64,000 nt of DNA from Haemonchus contortus (Eukaryota; Nematoda; Chromadorea; Rhabditida; Trichostrongylidae): positions 27,392,897 through 27,456,896 of the forward strand of contig LS997563.1 in NCBI GenBank assembly GCA_000469685.2, given 5' to 3'. Below the pieces are notes generated by a model. It made no database searches. It was given only the letters and a program-made list of their open reading frames with translations, and was not told the DNA's origin. Numbering within the stretch: the stretch's first letter is position 1; each line of letters starts with the position of its first letter. A program made the translations under genes and the position numbers. Positions 60,534 through 64,000 of this stretch are shown here, in pieces.

Positions 60534-60736
60534 TCCTGTCGGGCACAGAGCACTAGTGCGCTTTAAAGGATAAAGGATGAAATATTTGACGTTAATCAAT
60601 CCCGTCTGATTTCTTCCAAGAGTAGATTAATCTGCAAGCATCAGGTCTGGCAATGATTCAGAAAACTTAGAGTATTCTAAACTTTTCCGTTTAGGCAGTG
60701 AACAGCATCACACTTTTCCAGACTCCTTGCTAAGTA

Positions 60737-61992
60737 CAGGGTGTTCTAGAATTATGGGCGCCGGAATTCAGGAATTTCTAAAGCAGCAATAATTTGTTGA
60801 TCCCACTTAATTCACTTCATTCATTATTAATTAGTTGCACAAGTAGGTTTTCTTGCAACATACATAGTTGCTAAAGTGAGACGTCCAATACTGTCGGAGG
60901 GAGAGCGCTTATTTAGTGCGACTTTGTCCTCGTTCCTCTTGCATGCGATTTGCATGCAAGAGGCGGGAGAGCATAGTAAGATTCCTTGTGATTCCGGTAA
61001 TGACCGTACAGAAGGCTATCAATAGATAACGGAAAGCAGGCTCAATGAAAGACAGAGCTGGAGCTGGATTAGAAAGGCCGGTGTTTTTCAAGATAGGACT
61101 ATCAAAACTGTTCGTTGAGTGTACATCCGAATGATGGGTGCACAATCAAAAGGAGGGCATCAGAGCAGAACTCATTGAAGTTGTCAATGGGCCAGATTGT
61201 CCAGCAAACGCTTCCTATGAGATTCCCTGTTCCGAGTATTCCTTTCCCACTTGGGAATACTTCTTTTCCGATAGCAAATAACAGTGTAGGGTTAAAAAAC
61301 GCAAAAGCTGCTGACCCACCTATGTGGGAACACGCATGCCTTCATCGTCCCCTCTGTCGAAAGAATTTCACGGCAAAGCCAATCCTCAATAAATGGAACG
61401 ATCGCGTTTTGAGTAGGTACATTGAAAATGAACCTTTTACGAAACGGTTGTAATAAGAATAGTAAAATAGTTCCCGTTGAGGAATTCACTGTCTAGGGTA
61501 AGACGCTCGTGGTTGTGTTGGAGCCGGTGTAAATACTCTAACTGATGCAGCAGCAATGATCTGATCCCACTCTTTAAAACAGCTTGTAGTCCTTCCAGCA
61601 GGTCGGTACTCTAGCCCACAGAGCCAAGCTCGCCCGGGAGTGGTGCTGAACCTAGTCACCCGGCTTCATTAGCAAAGAAAAACAGCCATCCTGCTTTCCA
61701 GATCTTGACTCACTTGACTTCTCCTTATGATTCTGATTGGAAAAGGACGTCTCACTTATGCAGTCCCAATCTGGTGTCCTAGAAAGCAAGACCAGGTACG
61801 GCTGGGAAGAAATGGAGCAGGAATAGCTTCTTGCAGCATGCGAGGAGTTTGGGAGCAAACTTTGGGCCTCCATCCTGTAAATGAGAGAGAGGGTAAGCAA
61901 ACGTGCATATACGTAGATTCCATTGTCATTCTCGGCTTAGGAGCTTTCAATACATCGCAATGAATTGGCGCCCATAAATTTGGACCTCCCTG
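60737..61992 (+). mobile_element. maT-type Tc1/mariner element, dead
   Basis: Ends CAGGGTGTTCTAGAATTATG... and its imperfect complement, both sharing TTATGGGCGCC; TA duplications at 60735-60736 and 61993-61994. Length 1256 bases. The inner 12-bp hairpin at 60935-60963 (CCTCTTGCATGC and complement) is incidental. Confidence 0.88.
60890..61910 (+). pseudogene. maT-like (DD37D) transposase relic
   Basis: Translated in the + frames with stops ignored: VRRPILSEGERLFSA near 60880, an HTH trace RKAGSMKDRAGAG near 61030, the first catalytic Asp in FFSDSK (61261-61278), then QQVGTLAHRAKLAREW from about 61596, where the second catalytic Asp is Val, and FPDLDSLDFSL (61695-61727) with the third Asp. The gap from the QQVG residue to the last Asp is 37 residues, as in the maT group. 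Several stops interrupt it. Confidence 0.8.
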
Positions 61993-61994
61993 TA

Positions 61995-62693
61995 GTTGTT
62001 AAAACCAATTGATCAGAAAAAGCTCTCATTATGTCCGTCATAAATCAAGGTTTATATTCATGTATAACGACATCTTCCCCAATGGTTAACATCTGTTTCT
62101 CACGAGATCGCCTTGCGGTACTGCATTACAACGAAATGTCTGCTTGGGTGGTGAGCTAGAGGCGTTTTGATGGCTTTGAGGGCACTTCAGAACTGAGTTT
62201 TTGCGACGAATTTATGCTTTATGGACACTGTCGAACTTCTCGTCCATTATCTGATGAGCCAGTGAAGAATTGTAGAAGATTCTTCGTGGAATGATGGCGA
62301 GATGGAACAGGAAGAAAGGAGTGCAAGAACAGAAAAAGAATGCCTTGTTTAGGTCACGTCTAACATTCAAAATTTCCAGGGGTTTGAAATTGCCTTTCTC
62401 TGTTCGCTCCATTCTATCTACACCAGCGGGAATACCTTTAGCTCTTTTCGCCTCTGGCACCTAGAAGACCATGTCCGACGTCACAGGCGAGCGCATCCTC
62501 CCATCTCACATGGATCCTCTTTGTGTTCAAGGTAATCCGACGGAAGCACCATTAACTCAATGATTTCGTCTACCTCTCTCCTTCCTCTCTTGACATGGAC
62601 GTTCCGCTACACCTGAGTGCCGGTCATGTGCTGTATAGGACAAATCCCGTACAATAGCTTCAGCACACATGCTTATCCTTAGTTATTAGGTTG
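61995..62693. other. No gene supported
   Basis: A minus frame of 82 codons at 62212-62460 has no recognisable motif. Confidence 0.35.
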
Positions 62694-62695
62694 AG

Positions 62696-63948
62696 TCATA
62701 AGTCCTCGGACAAAATGATAGTGATGACTTCTAGCGATCATAACTCTTGAAAGAGGTGACGAAAATGAACGTGCAAGGCATTGTTAGATAGAGTATGGAA
62801 AGCTCTTCCGAACGCATACTGGAGAAGGCACCTAACTGTTTTTTTTTCTAGCAACTATGCCTCATGAATTGAAGCCGTCGCAACTCTACATCCGCAACAC
62901 CATCATATTTATTTTTTTATCTGGCCATGAACCCGCGGCAATCGATAGAGGTATAAAGGACGTTCACAAGCAGGAGGTGTACAATTTACATGTTGCATCA
63001 GAAGTTCACATCTGACAACTATTCCGTCGAAAATGAATGCCCGTCCGGGACGCTCAGTGAAGTTGGATTTGAAGGTGCTGCGGAGCCAGGTGGAAGCCGG
63101 TCCGTATCAAACTACTCGTGAAGTGGCAGTCACCCTTGGAGAGTCAGTACACAGTTCTTCGTGAATTGAAGTCAATCGACAAGGTGCGAAAGCTCGGTCC
63201 ATAGATGCTTCATGCTTTGAAGCAGTATGACATAGACCGCCACGATGACGTGGCACTTTCACTCCTCACGCTCAAGGGCACCACACGTGGCTCGAGTACC
63301 TAGTCACCAGGGGTGCGAAGTCGAACCTCTACTCTAACGTTCACCGGCGTGCTCAATGGATTGACAAAGGTGCGCATGCAGAAGACTCCCCCAAATCCAA
63401 CGTACACGCCAAGGAGGTTATGCTCTGATTCTGGTGGAGCGCTCTCTGTGTCGAATAAGGGGAACTGCTAGACGAAGGATGCACAGTGACCGCACACGTC
63501 TATATTACGCAACTAAGGAATTTGAGGGCGAATCCCGAAGCTACACGTCCACAGCAGCACAAATTCACTTCCAGCGCGACAACGCTCGCCCTCACATTGC
63601 AAGAACGACCAAAACTGTATTGACGAATTTCGGTAGGACAAGTTTACCACACCAACCTTGTTCTTCAGAATTGGATCCCTCGAATTACCACCTTTTTCCC
63701 CATCTTCAACGTCATCTGGATGGTCAGGACTTTCAACCCCGCGACGACATCAAAATGGCACTGGTGCAATTCTCCAAGGGCCAGCTTCCAGCGTTCTAAA
63801 GCAAGGGCATCTACGATTTGCCCAAGCATTGGCAGAAGACCATCGATGCCAATGGGGCATATTTCAAATGATTCACTATTGTCGTTTAGAAATTGTAAGA
63901 TAAATATTATCATTGCCAATTTGTCCGAGGACTTATGACTCAACCTAA
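62696..63948 (+). mobile_element. Mariner element (family C), complete but dead
   Basis: Terminal repeats TTAGGTTGAGTCATAAGTCC and complement, paired for about 28 bases. TA duplications at 62694-62695 and 63949-63950. Length 1253 bases. It is the reference for the fragment at 2706-3399. Confidence 0.94.
63050..63799 (+). pseudogene. Mariner transposase (family C), frameshifted
   Basis: The HTH region reads VLRSQVEAGPYQTTREVAV, matching the older fragment at 3044-3304. The C-terminal frame 63434-63799 has FQRDNARPHIARTTKT (second catalytic Asp) and SELDPSNYHLFPHLQRHLDG, where the third catalytic Asp is Asn at DD34 spacing. Frameshifts separate the two parts, and the first catalytic block is not readable. 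Confidence 0.88.
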
Positions 63949-64000
63949 TACTTGTCTCGCCCTGCGACATCCCGTTCAATACCTCGAATCGTCGTGCTTC

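Overview
The window is nuclear DNA of a multicellular eukaryote, most probably a nematode, with a genome rich in transposons. Evidence: a seven-exon-plus-tail receptor gene whose introns end in the nematode acceptor consensus (TTTCAG/TTTGCAG), a receptor sequence that looks like the nematode B0563.6-type peptide-GPCR group, several mariner families with intact TA target duplications, a tRNA-derived SINE family with about 15 copies, a non-autonomous Helitron and several palindromic elements. Long introns and a moderately AT-rich base composition would suit a strongylid (hookworm-like) genome, but that is inference.

Layout. 1-9.6 kb: no convincing gene; a foldback element (88-405), a 5' piece of a mariner (2706-3399), a perfect 26-bp hairpin (6157-6214), SINE tails and one possible exon (7194-7379). 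9.6-21.9 kb: the only well supported gene, a rhodopsin-class GPCR on the minus strand. Eight exons join with matching reading phases and give all seven transmembrane helices; the first exon(s) upstream of TM1 were not found. Its introns hold a SINE, a 436-bp palindromic element and, between the TM5 and TM6 exons, a 3.27-kb palindrome (11455-14725) with 1.37-kb arms. 23.4-24.7 kb: a complete but dead mariner. 27.8-28.4 and 59.0-59.6 kb: two copies of a 526-bp TA-flanked MITE. 34.4-35.7 kb: a SINE split by a Helitron. 36.6-45 kb: SINEs, two possible exons (37130-37303; a candidate secreted insulin-like peptide exon at 39991-40122) and three deletion derivatives of another mariner family. 45.3-55.5 kb: a small palindromic element, SINE fragments and a 5'-truncated CR1/Jockey-type LINE. 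55.8-57.4 kb: a foldback element with a mariner nested in its centre. 60.7-62.0 kb: a maT-type Tc1/mariner element. 62.7-63.9 kb: the full-length relative of the 2.7-kb mariner fragment.

No bacterial-style operon, CRISPR array, rRNA or canonical tRNA gene is visible. The main biology is one neuropeptide-type receptor gene in a field of decayed mobile DNA, with several nested insertions that give relative ages.
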